Numbered from the stretch's first letter, positions 1 through 8,894 are shown. The stretch is 64,000 nucleotides of DNA from Rhizobiales bacterium IMCC20636 (GCA_016865015.1 CP018226.1:3937001-4001000); one strand, 5' to 3'. Numbers and translations: made by a program. The notes: generated from the sequence alone by a model not told the origin.

Positions 1-486
1 GGCCCGCGCACCAATAATTGCGCCATCACCGATCGTGACACCCGGCATGATCATGGCTTCCCGGCCAATCCACACATCATTGCCGACAACTGTGTTGCCA
101 CGGTGATCCGTCGGCCATTCAAAACCCGCTTCCCAGCCTCTGCCCATGGCGGCAAAGGGATAGGTCGAAAATTCATCCATCGGATGATTGGCACCATTCA
201 TGATGAATTGCACACCGGTTGCAAATGCACAGAAGCGCCCGATGATCAGTTCATCGCCAACGAAGTCAAAATGATATTTGACGCATTTTTCCAGAAAATG
301 CTCTGGTCCCTCAGGATCATCATAATAGCTGTAGTCCCCAATCGTGACACGCGGATGATCGACCAGCCTGTTGAGAAAGCCGAGTTGCGGAAATTCCGAC
401 AGGGGAAACGGCAGAGCTGAATCCGGCCCAATCCCGGACACATCATCGGGCTGGCCGACGCTTTGTTCAGGAATATCTGCAGGCAT
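1..486 (-). CDS. CatB/Vat-type hexapeptide acetyltransferase (partial, C-terminus off the window)
   Basis: The first 162 codons of a minus-strand gene run off the left edge. The reading frame starts at an ATG at 486. It contains a motif reading NGANHPMD and a left-handed beta-helix segment with hexapeptide repeats (VVGNDVWIGREAMIMPGVTI). This combination is typical of the xenobiotic acetyltransferase subgroup (CatB chloramphenicol and Vat streptogramin acetyltransferases), which move acetyl groups from acetyl-CoA to small hydroxyl-containing substrates as cytoplasmic trimers. The actual substrate cannot be told, since most chromosomal members are not proven resistance enzymes. It lies downstream of yidC on the same strand after a 126-bp gap. 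The N-terminus is Pro/Asp-rich and somewhat longer than in CatB. Confidence 0.85.
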   Translation of the reverse strand, partial: MPADIPEQSVGQPDDVSGIGPDSALPFPLSEFPQLGFLNRLVDHPRVTIGDYSYYDDPEGPEHFLEKCVKYHFDFVGDELIIGRFCAFATGVQFIMNGANHPMDEFSTYPFAAMGRGWEAGFEWPTDHRGNTVVGNDVWIGREAMIMPGVTIGDGAIIGARA

Positions 487-543
487 TTCTATCTCGAATC
501 AGATGGGTTGATTTGGGTCCGGTGACAGTAAATCAGGTCTGAA

Positions 544-568
544 CCGGGCGATCAAACAGACCGCCCGG
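544..568 (-). terminator. GC-rich hairpin downstream of yidC
   Basis: A perfect 7-bp inverted repeat (CCGGGCG / CGCCCGG) with an 11-nt loop lies between the yidC stop and the start of the acetyltransferase gene. No strong U-tract follows on the minus strand, so it is at best a weak or Rho-assisted terminator, or an mRNA-stabilising hairpin. Confidence 0.3.
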
Positions 569-612
569 CACGAGACTTGATTCATAGTCGATCAAAGGAA
601 ATCCAATGGCTG

Positions 613-2454
613 CTAAGCCTTGTCTTTCTCATCCTTGCCGCCCAAGCCAAAGGCTTCAAGCGTATTCTTCCAGATTTCCACCGGTACACCCTGGCGACGC
701 ATGATCACCGATTGCTGGGCGATAGACAGGGTGTTGTTCCACGCCCAGTAGATCACAAGACCAGCTGGGAAGGACGACAGCATGAATGTAAAGATAACCG
801 GCATCCATGTGAAAATCATCGCCTGTGTCTTGTCGGGTGGCAATGGATTCAAACGCATCTGAACGAACATTGTGACGCCCATAATAAGAGGCCAGATGCC
901 GAGCATCAGAATTTGCGGCGGATCCCACGGGATCAGTCCAAACAGATTGAAAATTGACGTCGGATCTGGTGCCGCCAAATCCTGAATCCAGCCGAAGAAG
1001 GGCGCATGGCGCATTTCGATGGTGACAAACAGAACCTTGTAGAGCGCGAAGAACACTGGAATTTGCAAGACAACCGGCAGACAACCGGCCAAAGGATTGA
1101 TCTTTTCCTTCTTGTATAATTCCATCATCGCCTGCTGCTGGCGCGTTCGATCATCCTTGTAGCGCTCGCGCAATTCAGTCAGTTGCGGCTGAACCTTTTT
1201 CATATTGGCCATGGAGGCATATGATTTGTTGGCAAGCGGGAAGAACAAGATCTTCAGCACAACAGTCACGGCCAGAATGGCCAGACCGAAATTGCCGATC
1301 AGATTGTAGAGCCAGTCGAGCGCGACAAAAAGCGGCTTGGTGATGAAATAGAACCAGCCCCAGTCGATCATCAGATCGAAGCGTTCGATTCCCGGCGCCT
1401 CACGATAGCTGTTGATGACGCTGACTTCCTTTGCGCCGGCAAACAGGCGCGAGATGTGATCTCCGCTGCTGCCTGGCGCAATTTCCACCAGCTCACCCAG
1501 AAAGTCTGCCTGGTAAGCCGAACGGTTGTTGACCGTATGATGGAAGAATCGCGGTGTGTAGGACTCACCCGGCGTTGGAACGATGGCTGCAGCCCAGTAT
1601 TTGTCAGTAATGCCAAGCCAGCCTTGCGTCTGGGTTCCGAATTTGATTTCGCCTTCTTCCTCCAGATCGTCATAATCGACTTCCTGCAGGCCATCTTCAC
1701 CGATAAATCCGATCATCCCTTCATGAAGGATGAAAAAATTCTGCAGGTCGGGGATGCCGTGCCGTGTGACCAGAGCATAGGGAAACAGCGATACAGCACC
1801 GGCAGTGTTGTTCTCGACACTATCCGAAATGGTCACAAGATAATGCTCATCCATTTCATAGACGCGATTGAAGATCAGGCCTTCACCATTGTCCCATGAC
1901 ACCGTTATGGGAGTCTGTGGCGTCAGGCGGTCACCTTCGGTCAGGCTCCATACGGTCTGGCTGTCGGGCACAGCTGCCGTAATTCCCTGTCCCTTGACCC
2001 AGCCAAACTCCGCATAATACGGGCTTGCGCTGCCGGAGGGAGAAAACAACTGGATGATCGGGCTGTCAGGATCGATCTCTTCGCGGTAATTCTTCAGCGA
2101 CAGATCATCAACCCGGCCACCGGTCAGATTGATCGAACCGGTCAGATCGGGCGTGTCGATTGGAATACGCTGGCTGTTTTGCAACACGGTGTCACGTGAT
2201 GCACCTGATGGCGGCACCATGTTGCCGGGCGCCGCAGCACTGCTGGAAGCTCCAGGTGTTGGCACGACGCTGCCACCGGCAGATGGTGCGGCGGTTCCAG
2301 ATGTTGCGGCAGTCGATTCAGAAATTTCTGCCTGACGTTGCTCGGCCAGCAAGCGCGCTTCTTCTTGCTGTGGGCCCCAGATGAAGAACTGGGCTGCCAT
2401 CAAAACGACGGCAGATAGCGCTACGGCAAGTATGAGATTTTTAGTATCCTGCAT
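613..2454 (-). CDS. yidC: Membrane protein insertase YidC
   Basis: A 613-residue protein of the normal length for Gram-negative YidC. An N-terminal membrane anchor (residues about 7-27) is followed by a Ser/Ala/Pro-rich linker and a large periplasmic beta-domain (about 95-340). The conserved insertase core (about 365-585) has five membrane segments and the cytoplasmic helical hairpin region (NKSYASMANMKKVQPQL). YidC inserts and folds inner-membrane proteins alone or with SecYEG. It lies 14 bp downstream of rnpA in the classic rpmH-rnpA-yidC order, although the small yidD gene usually found between rnpA and yidC is missing here. Translation starts at the ATG at 2454. Confidence 0.98.
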   Translation of the reverse strand: MQDTKNLILAVALSAVVLMAAQFFIWGPQQEEARLLAEQRQAEISESTAATSGTAAPSAGGSVVPTPGASSSAAAPGNMVPPSGASRDTVLQNSQRIPIDTPDLTGSINLTGGRVDDLSLKNYREEIDPDSPIIQLFSPSGSASPYYAEFGWVKGQGITAAVPDSQTVWSLTEGDRLTPQTPITVSWDNGEGLIFNRVYEMDEHYLVTISDSVENNTAGAVSLFPYALVTRHGIPDLQNFFILHEGMIGFIGEDGLQEVDYDDLEEEGEIKFGTQTQGWLGITDKYWAAAIVPTPGESYTPRFFHHTVNNRSAYQADFLGELVEIAPGSSGDHISRLFAGAKEVSVINSYREAPGIERFDLMIDWGWFYFITKPLFVALDWLYNLIGNFGLAILAVTVVLKILFFPLANKSYASMANMKKVQPQLTELRERYKDDRTRQQQAMMELYKKEKINPLAGCLPVVLQIPVFFALYKVLFVTIEMRHAPFFGWIQDLAAPDPTSIFNLFGLIPWDPPQILMLGIWPLIMGVTMFVQMRLNPLPPDKTQAMIFTWMPVIFTFMLSSFPAGLVIYWAWNNTLSIAQQSVIMRRQGVPVEIWKNTLEAFGLGGKDEKDKA

Positions 2455-2468
2455 GAAGGGTCCAGCTT

Positions 2469-2969
2469 TTAGACATTGTCAGTGGGCTTGATGCCCTGCT
2501 CTTTAAGGGGATTTTGATCGGTTGGCGAGTGGTCAGGCGCAGGATTTTCAGGTTTTTTGCCAAGTTGACGGGTGCGGCGACCGATTTGGGCGCCAATTTT
2601 GTCAAGCGCGGCAGCAAGATCGCGCTGAATTTCTGCAAATGACATGGTAAGCGCCGACAGTCTGCCGACGACCACATAGTCTGTGTTGGGAAGAAATGCA
2701 GACTTTTGCCCGCTGGCGTTACCTGATGCTTCAAGAAGACGCACAGCTTCCTTGAGACGTCTGCGAACCCGGTTGCGAACAACAGCATTGCCAACCTTTT
2801 TGGTGACAGTGAACCCGATGCGGATCGCGCCATCAGTTGATGTCTCGCGGGCCGCTTGCTCAGGTGGCACCATCTGGTGGTGCCATGCCTGTAGCACAAG
2901 GGCGCGGCGCACCTGTTTGTGCCCCCGCGCCACACGCAGAAAATCTGAACGTTTTTTGAGCCGGTCCAT
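2469..2969 (-). CDS. rnpA: Ribonuclease P protein component
   Basis: The predicted protein has 166 residues starting MDRLKKRSDF, followed by the RNase P signature around VVRNRVRRRLKEAVRL. RnpA binds the RNase P RNA and helps it cleave the 5' leader from tRNA precursors. It is longer than the usual 110-130 residues because of a C-terminal tail rich in Lys, Pro and Asn and a central insertion rich in Ala and Ser. A TTG one codon upstream is in frame, but the ATG at 2969 is the natural start. It sits between rpmH (74 bp upstream) and yidC (14 bp downstream) and is probably transcribed with them. Confidence 0.95.
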   Translation of the reverse strand: MDRLKKRSDFLRVARGHKQVRRALVLQAWHHQMVPPEQAARETSTDGAIRIGFTVTKKVGNAVVRNRVRRRLKEAVRLLEASGNASGQKSAFLPNTDYVVVGRLSALTMSFAEIQRDLAAALDKIGAQIGRRTRQLGKKPENPAPDHSPTDQNPLKEQGIKPTDNV

Positions 2970-3043
2970 CAAAGTGCTTCTGGTCTGTATCGAATCAGAA
3001 ACGCTTTAACCCGTTGCCGACTGAATAATGTCGGCAACCCGTA

Positions 3044-3178
3044 TTAAGCCGAAAGGCGTTTACGACCTTTTGCGCGGCGAGCAGCAATCACACGTTGACC
3101 ACCTTTTGTCGCCATGCGTGCGCGAAAACCGTGACGGCGTTTACGAACCAGTCGGCTCGGTTGGAAGGTACGTTTCAT
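3044..3178 (-). CDS. rpmH: Large ribosomal subunit protein bL34
   Basis: A 44-codon gene that starts at the ATG at 3178 and ends at a TAA at 3044. The product begins [20 protein letters not shown] and ends in GRKRLSA, the standard bL34 sequence: very basic and almost entirely Arg/Lys/Gly. bL34 is a structural protein of the 50S subunit, added late in assembly. It is the first gene of the rpmH-rnpA-yidC cluster. Its length and sequence match the family exactly, so the call is secure. Confidence 0.98.
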   Translation of the reverse strand: MKRTFQPSRLVRKRRHGFRARMATKGGQRVIAARRAKGRKRLSA

Positions 3179-3531
3179 CGAATCAATGCCGCGAAGGATG
3201 CGGCCCTCTTAAAAAAAGTCTATTACGACGTCGCTAGACGGGAAAACATAGAGGCAAAGTCCTCTCGGCATAGAGTCGAGCCGAGTTTTGCCAAAGTCAG
3301 CGGGCTTATAGGCAAGAATGAGGACAAAAGTCAATTGATGTGAGGTGAGAAATCCGCAATTCGACCTTTCATGGCCGATCACATTCAGCATCACAATAGT
3401 CACAGCGGCGTGAGGTCGGTTTGGCCCTTCCCTCACTTATGGGTGAGACTCGCGAATTGTGCTTTCGTTTCACCATCAGACATCTATTTAGGAGCAGACA
3501 CAACACTTGATGATTTTGAACAGGGGCACCT
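3179..3531. other. Divergent intergenic region between rpmH and the TVP38-like gene
   Basis: A non-coding stretch of 353 bp holds the rpmH promoter and a leader of about 120 nt. The leader carries a small hairpin (GCCGC / GCGGC) just before the rpmH start. On the plus side, the only recognisable signal is a purine-rich Shine-Dalgarno-like run (CAGGGG) before the ATG at 3532. The short open frames here look like chance. Confidence 0.6.
3305..3334 (-). promoter_or_regulatory. Probable sigma-70 promoter of rpmH-rnpA-yidC
   Basis: On the minus strand a -35 hexamer TTGACT is followed by 18 bp and a -10 hexamer TATAAG, about 125 bp upstream of the rpmH start. Both hexamers are close to consensus and correctly oriented. 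Assigned by eye. Confidence 0.5.
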
Positions 3532-4341
3532 ATGATGCTGTCCGAGCAATTTGAAGAGCAAACACATATGGAAAATGCCCCCACCCAGCAGAAGCCCGCT
3601 TCCAGCATGAAACGCTGGCTTCCACTGGTGGCGATTGCAGGCTTTATGGTTTTTGCGTTTTTCATGGACTGGCACAAAGCCCTGTCCCTCACGGCTCTGA
3701 TTGAAAACAGAGAGCGGCTTGGCGCTTTCGTTTCTGATAATTTTGCCCTGACCCTGCTGGCCTATCTTGGCATTTACATCGTGGTGGTGGTGCTGTCGCT
3801 GCCAGGTGCGGGCATATTGAGCATTGGTGGTGGATTTCTGTTTGGCTGGCTTGTCAGCGCACCCGCAACAATTATAGCCGCGACTGTGGGAGCAACTCTG
3901 TTGTTCATGGCCGTCACCACGTCCTTTGGAGAAGCCCTGCGCGCAAAAGCGGGACCGTGGGTCGCCAAGCTGAAACAAGGCTTTGACAAGGATGCCTTCA
4001 ATTACCTGCTGTTTTTACGCCTGGTTCCGGCCTTCCCGTTCTGGTTGGTCAATCTTGCGCCAGCCATGCTGGGTATCAAGCTTTCGACCTATGTGACCGC
4101 GACTGCCATCGGCATCATCCCCGGCTCTTTTGCCTTCGCCTTTGTTGGCGCAGGGCTGGGCAGTGTTATAGAAGCACAGCGTGCCGCGAATGCCGATTGC
4201 ATCGGCAACAGCGAATGCGCCATAGAAATCAGTACCAGTGATCTGATCACGCCCGAAATTCTGGCCGCTCTGGCAGCACTCAGCGTAGTCGCGCTGATCC
4301 CTATTGTTCTAAAACGGTTGCGCAGCCGCAAATCTGCTTAA
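3532..4341 (+). CDS. TVP38/TMEM64 family (VTT-domain) inner-membrane protein
   Basis: A 269-residue integral membrane protein with a short hydrophilic N-terminus and about five or six hydrophobic segments. Conserved VTT (SNARE-associated/DedA-like) elements include the glycine-rich segment GAGILSIGGGFLFGW and the LRLVPAFPFWLVNL motif, which in this fold lines a substrate pathway for lipids or small anions. A Shine-Dalgarno-like CAGGGG lies just before the tandem ATG ATG at 3532/3535. The FAD-dependent disulfide oxidoreductase gene starts 27 bp downstream. This pairing is common in proteobacteria and suggests a linked, still unclear redox or metal-related role. The substrate is unknown. Confidence 0.85.
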   Translation: MMLSEQFEEQTHMENAPTQQKPASSMKRWLPLVAIAGFMVFAFFMDWHKALSLTALIENRERLGAFVSDNFALTLLAYLGIYIVVVVLSLPGAGILSIGGGFLFGWLVSAPATIIAATVGATLLFMAVTTSFGEALRAKAGPWVAKLKQGFDKDAFNYLLFLRLVPAFPFWLVNLAPAMLGIKLSTYVTATAIGIIPGSFAFAFVGAGLGSVIEAQRAANADCIGNSECAIEISTSDLITPEILAALAALSVVALIPIVLKRLRSRKSA

Positions 4342-4368
4342 CCTGATATAATTGGAAAGACCTTCGAT

Positions 4369-5793
4369 ATGGCCGAGATTCTCACACCTGACATTTGCGT
4401 CATTGGCGCCGGTTCCGGCGGACTGTCCGTTGCAGCCATCGCGGCAACGTTCGGTGTTTCCGTTGTTTTGATCGAGAAGGGGAAAATGGGCGGCGACTGT
4501 CTGAATTATGGCTGCGTCCCCTCAAAGGCCCTGATCGCAACGGCCAAGAGCGCAGATGCGGTCCGGCATGCTGATCGCTATGGCATTCACGTGCCCGAAC
4601 CGGTGGTCGATTATCAGCAGGTGCATGATTATGTGCATTCGGTGATTGGCGCGATTGCGCCGAATGACAGCGTCGAACGGTTTACCTCGATGGGCGTTCA
4701 CGTGATCGAGGGCGCTGCGAAGTTCATCAACCCGCGCATGGTCGAGGTCAATGGCATTCGCATCCGGGCCAGACGCTTTGTCGTGGCCACAGGGTCCAGA
4801 GCTGCGGTGCCACCAATCAAGGGGCTGGAAGATGTTCCCTATCTCACCAATGAGACGATCTTCGAGCGCACGGAAGCCCCTGATCACCTGATCATCATTG
4901 GTGGTGGGCCGATTGGCATGGAAATGGCGCAGGCGCATCGTCGTCTTGGCGCTGAGGTCACTGTGGTGGAAGCCTTCAAGGCGCTGGCCAAGGATGACCC
5001 CGAATTGACAGAGATCGTTCTCGACAAGCTGAAAGATGACGGCATTGTCATTCGCGAAGAGGTCAAGATTGCCCGAGTTGAAAAAGCAGGCAGCGGCATT
5101 GCCGTTGTGCTGGATATGGGCAAGGGCGAAGAGGAAGTGATTGCTGGCAGCCATCTTCTGGTGGCAGCCGGGCGCAAACCCAACGTTGACGGGCTTGGCC
5201 TGAAAGACGGCCGCATCCGGTTTGACCGGGCGATCAAAGTGTCAAAAAGCATGCGCACCACCAACCGCCGTGTTTATGCCATTGGCGATGTGTCAGGCAG
5301 CCTGCAATTCACCCATATGGCGAACTATCATGCCGGTCTGGTGATCCGCGCCATTTTGTTCCGCATGCCTGTGAAGGAAAACCGCAACATCATCCCATGG
5401 GCCACCTTTACCGATCCCGAATTGGCCAATGTCGGCTTTACAGAAGAAGAGGCCCGCAAGAAATATCGTGGCATCAAGGTTCTGCGTTGGCCCTATGCTG
5501 AAAATGACCGGGCACAGACGGAAGGCAAGACCAGCGGACTGATCAAGGTCATCGTCAACAAGAGGGGCAAGATTCTTGGTGCCGCCATTGTCGGCTATCA
5601 GGCCAGCGAAATGATCAATATGTGGTCGCTGGCGATTTCCCAGAAGATGAATATCAGTGCGATATCAGGCTATATTTCGCCCTACCCGACCGTGACGGAA
5701 ATCAGCAAACGTGCGGCTGTCACCAATCTGTCCGGTGCCGCGCAGAACAAATGGGTTCAACGGGTGCTCAAGTTCCTGCGCCGCTTCGATTGA
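4369..5793 (+). CDS. FAD-dependent pyridine nucleotide-disulfide oxidoreductase (MerA/Lpd-like)
   Basis: A 474-residue class I flavoprotein disulfide reductase. The N-terminal FAD-binding Rossmann motif (IGAGSGGLS) is followed by the redox-active pair Cys44/Cys49 in GGDCLNYGCVPSK, an NAD(P)H-binding GGGPIGMEMA motif near residue 180, the second FAD motif (YAIGDVSG) near 306, and the C-terminal dimerisation domain. In lipoamide and glutathione reductases a catalytic His-Glu pair lies in the C-terminal domain. Here the equivalent stretch reads SPYPTVTE, so the His is replaced by Ser, as in mercuric-reductase-like relatives. It follows the TVP38-like membrane gene in one probable operon. It is therefore unlikely to be the E3 subunit of a dehydrogenase complex, and its substrate is unknown. 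Confidence 0.85.
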   Translation: MAEILTPDICVIGAGSGGLSVAAIAATFGVSVVLIEKGKMGGDCLNYGCVPSKALIATAKSADAVRHADRYGIHVPEPVVDYQQVHDYVHSVIGAIAPNDSVERFTSMGVHVIEGAAKFINPRMVEVNGIRIRARRFVVATGSRAAVPPIKGLEDVPYLTNETIFERTEAPDHLIIIGGGPIGMEMAQAHRRLGAEVTVVEAFKALAKDDPELTEIVLDKLKDDGIVIREEVKIARVEKAGSGIAVVLDMGKGEEEVIAGSHLLVAAGRKPNVDGLGLKDGRIRFDRAIKVSKSMRTTNRRVYAIGDVSGSLQFTHMANYHAGLVIRAILFRMPVKENRNIIPWATFTDPELANVGFTEEEARKKYRGIKVLRWPYAENDRAQTEGKTSGLIKVIVNKRGKILGAAIVGYQASEMINMWSLAISQKMNISAISGYISPYPTVTEISKRAAVTNLSGAAQNKWVQRVLKFLRRFD

Positions 5794-5894
5794 TCATTTT
5801 TTTACATGCAGTCAGCAGAGTGACCGAACTTCGGCTCTGCTGACTGGCGCTCCTGCCATCCCGACTGCCTGACCACAACCAGTTTTACGGTTTG

Positions 5895-6158
5895 TAGAGC
5901 CTTTCACGATTATACGGAAACATTTGACCGATTTGCGCGTTTGCTGGCAAGGCACAGGCCACGCGGTGGTCTTTACGACCACAAGTGGGCTGTAACGCTG
6001 TCCAGCGCGCGCGCAAATCCGGCCTTCGGTGCCCCGGAACAGCCCACCAGCTGCGTTAGCCAGCTTGCCCGATGCGCCGCATCGCGCTGCGCTGACTGCC
6101 TGGCTGGATGAACTGTTCCGGGGCATCAAATGCTTCCGTATAATCGTGAAAGGCTCTA
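5895..6158. repeat. 264-bp MITE-like element with 33-bp terminal inverted repeats
   Basis: The ends 5895-5927 and 6126-6158 are inverted copies of each other with one mismatch in 33 positions (the core reads CGATTATACGGAA). The interior has no supported gene and carries further nested inverted repeats, for example TGCCCCGGAACAG / CTGTTCCGGGGCA, and a small hairpin around 5970. A related single end occurs at 20934-20985, so this is a dispersed family. Non-coding, short and palindromic, it fits a miniature inverted-repeat transposable element or a large extragenic palindromic repeat. A target duplication could not be made out. Confidence 0.75.
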
Positions 6159-6160
6159 TA

Positions 6161-6565
6161 ATGCATAGCAGCATCAAAAAGAACGGGCTTGTCGCTGCCG
6201 GATTGATGAATATCGGTGGCGCATTGATTTGCTCACGTTTCTTTTCAAACCCCACCATAAATCAAGCTGATCCGGTGGTGATGTCCAATTTCGGGCTCCT
6301 GATGATTGTCATCTGGGGCCTCGCCTATATTGGTGCATCGAGGATCCGTGCCAACATCATGTGGCTGGTCGCAGCCTTTGCCATTGAGAAACTGGTCTAT
6401 GTTCTGGCCTGGCTGAACTGGCTGTCACACAATGATCTCAGCCCGGTTTATGCCAGTGATTTTCTGGCCGGTGTTTTCTATTCGATTTACGGGCTGAACG
6501 ACTTTGTCTTCATGCTGTTTTTTATCTGGCTGTTTGTCTCTGAAAAAACATCAGACACCAGATAA
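6161..6565 (+). CDS. Small four-helix membrane protein of unknown function
   Basis: A 134-residue protein from the ATG at 6161. It has about four hydrophobic segments (near residues 8-25, 35-52, 58-78 and 95-125) and little else, which suggests an inner-membrane protein. I do not recognise a named family. The start codon lies only 2 bp beyond the right end of the 264-bp repeat, so its Shine-Dalgarno-like GAAAGG is inside the repeat arm, and any promoter would also be in the element. The frame stays open upstream into the repeat (to about 6029), but that part is repeat DNA and is not counted here. Confidence 0.65.
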   Translation: MHSSIKKNGLVAAGLMNIGGALICSRFFSNPTINQADPVVMSNFGLLMIVIWGLAYIGASRIRANIMWLVAAFAIEKLVYVLAWLNWLSHNDLSPVYASDFLAGVFYSIYGLNDFVFMLFFIWLFVSEKTSDTR

Positions 6566-6577
6566 GCAAAAGCAGCT

Positions 6578-7231
6578 CTAATACATCGTCCTTTGATAAT
6601 CGGCCTCAAGTTCAGCGTCGATCCTTTTCATTTCCTCAGGATCGACAGGTGCCCCTGAAGTCTGATCGAATATTATCTTGCGCAAGGATGGCATTTCACT
6701 GCGATCCTGAAGCTGGGCCGGGTCCCACAGCTTTGAGCGTCGAAAAGCCTTTGCGCAATGCAGGAAGACTTCTTCGACGGTGACAACAATGGCCGCCATC
6801 GGCAGCCGGTCCTTGATCATCATCATAGCCAGCAATTCCGGATCACGACTAATTCTGGCTGTCCCGTTCACGCGCAAGGTTTCATCAAATCCGGGCACCA
6901 TGAACAACAGGGCCACGGCAGGATTGGCAATGATATTGGCTTTTGTGTCGAGGCGATTGTTTCCCGGCCGATCGGGGATCAAAAGGGTGTGTTCATCGAG
7001 AACTTTCACAAATCCACTGGGATCGCCTCTCGGGCTGACATCGGCCGAACCATCGGACGATTGCGTTCCGATACACAGAAACGGCGAACGCGCGATAAAG
7101 TCGATGGCATGTTTGTCCAGAGACTTTTGGCATTTTTCGACGGCGACGGGATGGGTTGCCGGGAAGAATGATCTCAACTCTTCCTCGGTGTTCACCAGAA
7201 ACTCCGGCTTCAAATGTATCTCTTTCGCCAT
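6578..7231 (-). CDS. Pyridoxamine 5'-phosphate oxidase-like FMN-binding protein (MSMEG_1061 type)
   Basis: A 217-residue protein with the split-barrel flavin-binding fold of the PPOX superfamily. The stretches DVSPRGDPSGFVKV and PDRPGNNRLDT are the FMN-phosphate-binding and loop motifs of the MSMEG_1061 subgroup. They are followed by the typical LRVNGTARIS strand and a C-terminal tail containing VFLHCAKAFRRSKLW. Family members are flavin- or F420-type reductases and oxidases acting on unknown small molecules. True PdxH is unlikely because the pyridoxal-binding residues and lengths differ. It converges with the small membrane protein gene, leaving only 12 bp between the stops. Confidence 0.85.
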   Translation of the reverse strand: MAKEIHLKPEFLVNTEEELRSFFPATHPVAVEKCQKSLDKHAIDFIARSPFLCIGTQSSDGSADVSPRGDPSGFVKVLDEHTLLIPDRPGNNRLDTKANIIANPAVALLFMVPGFDETLRVNGTARISRDPELLAMMMIKDRLPMAAIVVTVEEVFLHCAKAFRRSKLWDPAQLQDRSEMPSLRKIIFDQTSGAPVDPEEMKRIDAELEADYQRTMY

Positions 7232-7522
7232 ACCATGTTCCTCTCAATGCCTCGACCGCGCCCTCACCTGTGTGGGCTTATCGGCGGTTACAATCAAATG
7301 TCCTGACTAGCGAAGAAACCAGGCAGTGTCACGATAAGTCTCCATCCGTTTCAGGCGCCATGCGGCCCATAAATGGGTTCAGTGATACAGATCAAAGCGA
7401 CTCGGCCGGCTAATCAGTACGGCTATGGTTCTTACGGTTTACGCGGCAGGCAGACGGGGTCAGCCAGCTATGTACATTTGGGGAATCGTCAACATGCAAC
7501 AGAGATGCAGGATTTAATACCG

Positions 7523-8860
7523 ATGACACGTATCAGAATTAGCCTTTGGAGTTTGATCGCCACGCTAACGGCGCTTTGGATACTTGCCAATGCAACTCTG
7601 CCAGACGCCTTTGATTTCATTACGATCCGAAATCTGTTGGTGAATTACAGCGGCGTCATAGCAATTGGCGCGATGAGTGTGGCGATGGTTTTGGCAACCC
7701 GGTCAGGCAGGCTCGACACCTGGTTGGGTGGACTCGACAAATCTTACCGGCTGCACAAATGGCTGGGAATTACAGCGCTGGTCGCCGCGATATCGCACTG
7801 GATTGCGACGAGCGGGCCAAAGTGGTTGGCGGGTCTTGGCCTGCTGAATCCGCCTGCGCGCGGCGCACGCCCCGCTGAAACGGCAATGAGTACGATTGAA
7901 AGCCTGCTGTCAGGCCTTCACGACGCAGCAGAAGGCATCGCTGAGCCCGGGTTCTATGCTCTGGTCGTCCTGATCGTTCTGGCGCTGGTCAAGCTCTTCC
8001 CTTACCGCTGGTTCGCCAAGACCCACAAACTGATCGCGATTGCCTATCTCGTGTTGGTCTTCCACTCGGTATTCATGCTCGATTTCGCTGTCTGGACACA
8101 GCCGCTGGGTCTGGTGCTGGGAGTGCTGTTGACCGCAGGCGCAGTGTCGGCAGTGATGGCCCTAATCGGTCGTGTGGGCCGTGGTCGGCAGGTCGGGGGC
8201 ACGATCGAAACCCTGCGTTTCCTGCCGGATATGAAAGTGCTGCAAACAATTGTCCATATGGATGACGGCTGGAAAGGGCACAAAAGCGGCCAGTTCTCCT
8301 TTGTCACCTTTGACCCCAGGGAAGGGCAGCACCCGTTCACAATGGCTTCGGCCTGGGACCCGCATGATGCACGGATTACATTCATCACCAAGGGTTTGGG
8401 CGATCACACCAATTTTCTGCCAGAGCATCTGAAGGTCGGAGACAGGGTGACTGTCGAAGGGCCCTATGGCCATTTCACCTTTGACGATGACAACAAGCGC
8501 CAGATCTGGATCGCTGGCGGCATCGGCATTACGCCCTTCATTGCCCGCATGAAGCAGCTGGCACATGTTGAGGACAACCGGCCGATTGACCTGTTCCATT
8601 CCACAAAGACACTGGCACCTGAAGCGCTTGCAACGCTTAGAGCTGACGCCACCGCTGCCAATGTGACCCTGCACGTATTGATTGATGACGTTGATGGACA
8701 TCTGACAGGCGACAAAGTGCGTTTGGCAGTGCCTGACTGGAAAACGGCCAGTGTCTGGTTCTGCGGTCCTGCAGCATTTGGCGAAGCGTTGAGCAAGGAT
8801 TTGCACGCGCATGGCCAACCACGCCGGGCATTTCATCAGGAACTCTTCAATATGCGCTAA
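7523..8860 (+). CDS. Ferric reductase-like flavocytochrome (heme membrane domain plus FAD/NAD(P) domain)
   Basis: About 445 residues. The N-terminal half has six hydrophobic segments with spaced His residues (for example in KWLGITALVAAISHW and WFAKTHKL), fitting a two-heme ferric-reductase/NOX-type core. The C-terminal half is a ferredoxin-reductase module, with FAD-binding HPFTMAS near residue 273 and the NAD(P)-binding motif IWIAGGIGITPF near 328. Such proteins carry electrons from cytosolic NAD(P)H across the inner membrane to periplasmic acceptors such as ferric iron, methionine sulfoxide systems or oxygen. The frame is open upstream to 7373, but AGGA 10 nt before the ATG at 7523 favours that start; the ATG at 7505 is an alternative. 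A second heme-type membrane gene lies just downstream, convergent. Confidence 0.8.
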   Translation: MTRIRISLWSLIATLTALWILANATLPDAFDFITIRNLLVNYSGVIAIGAMSVAMVLATRSGRLDTWLGGLDKSYRLHKWLGITALVAAISHWIATSGPKWLAGLGLLNPPARGARPAETAMSTIESLLSGLHDAAEGIAEPGFYALVVLIVLALVKLFPYRWFAKTHKLIAIAYLVLVFHSVFMLDFAVWTQPLGLVLGVLLTAGAVSAVMALIGRVGRGRQVGGTIETLRFLPDMKVLQTIVHMDDGWKGHKSGQFSFVTFDPREGQHPFTMASAWDPHDARITFITKGLGDHTNFLPEHLKVGDRVTVEGPYGHFTFDDDNKRQIWIAGGIGITPFIARMKQLAHVEDNRPIDLFHSTKTLAPEALATLRADATAANVTLHVLIDDVDGHLTGDKVRLAVPDWKTASVWFCGPAAFGEALSKDLHAHGQPRRAFHQELFNMR

Positions 8861-8894
8861 AATTGTTCTTGTTTGCGCGGGTTGTTTGGTCGCC

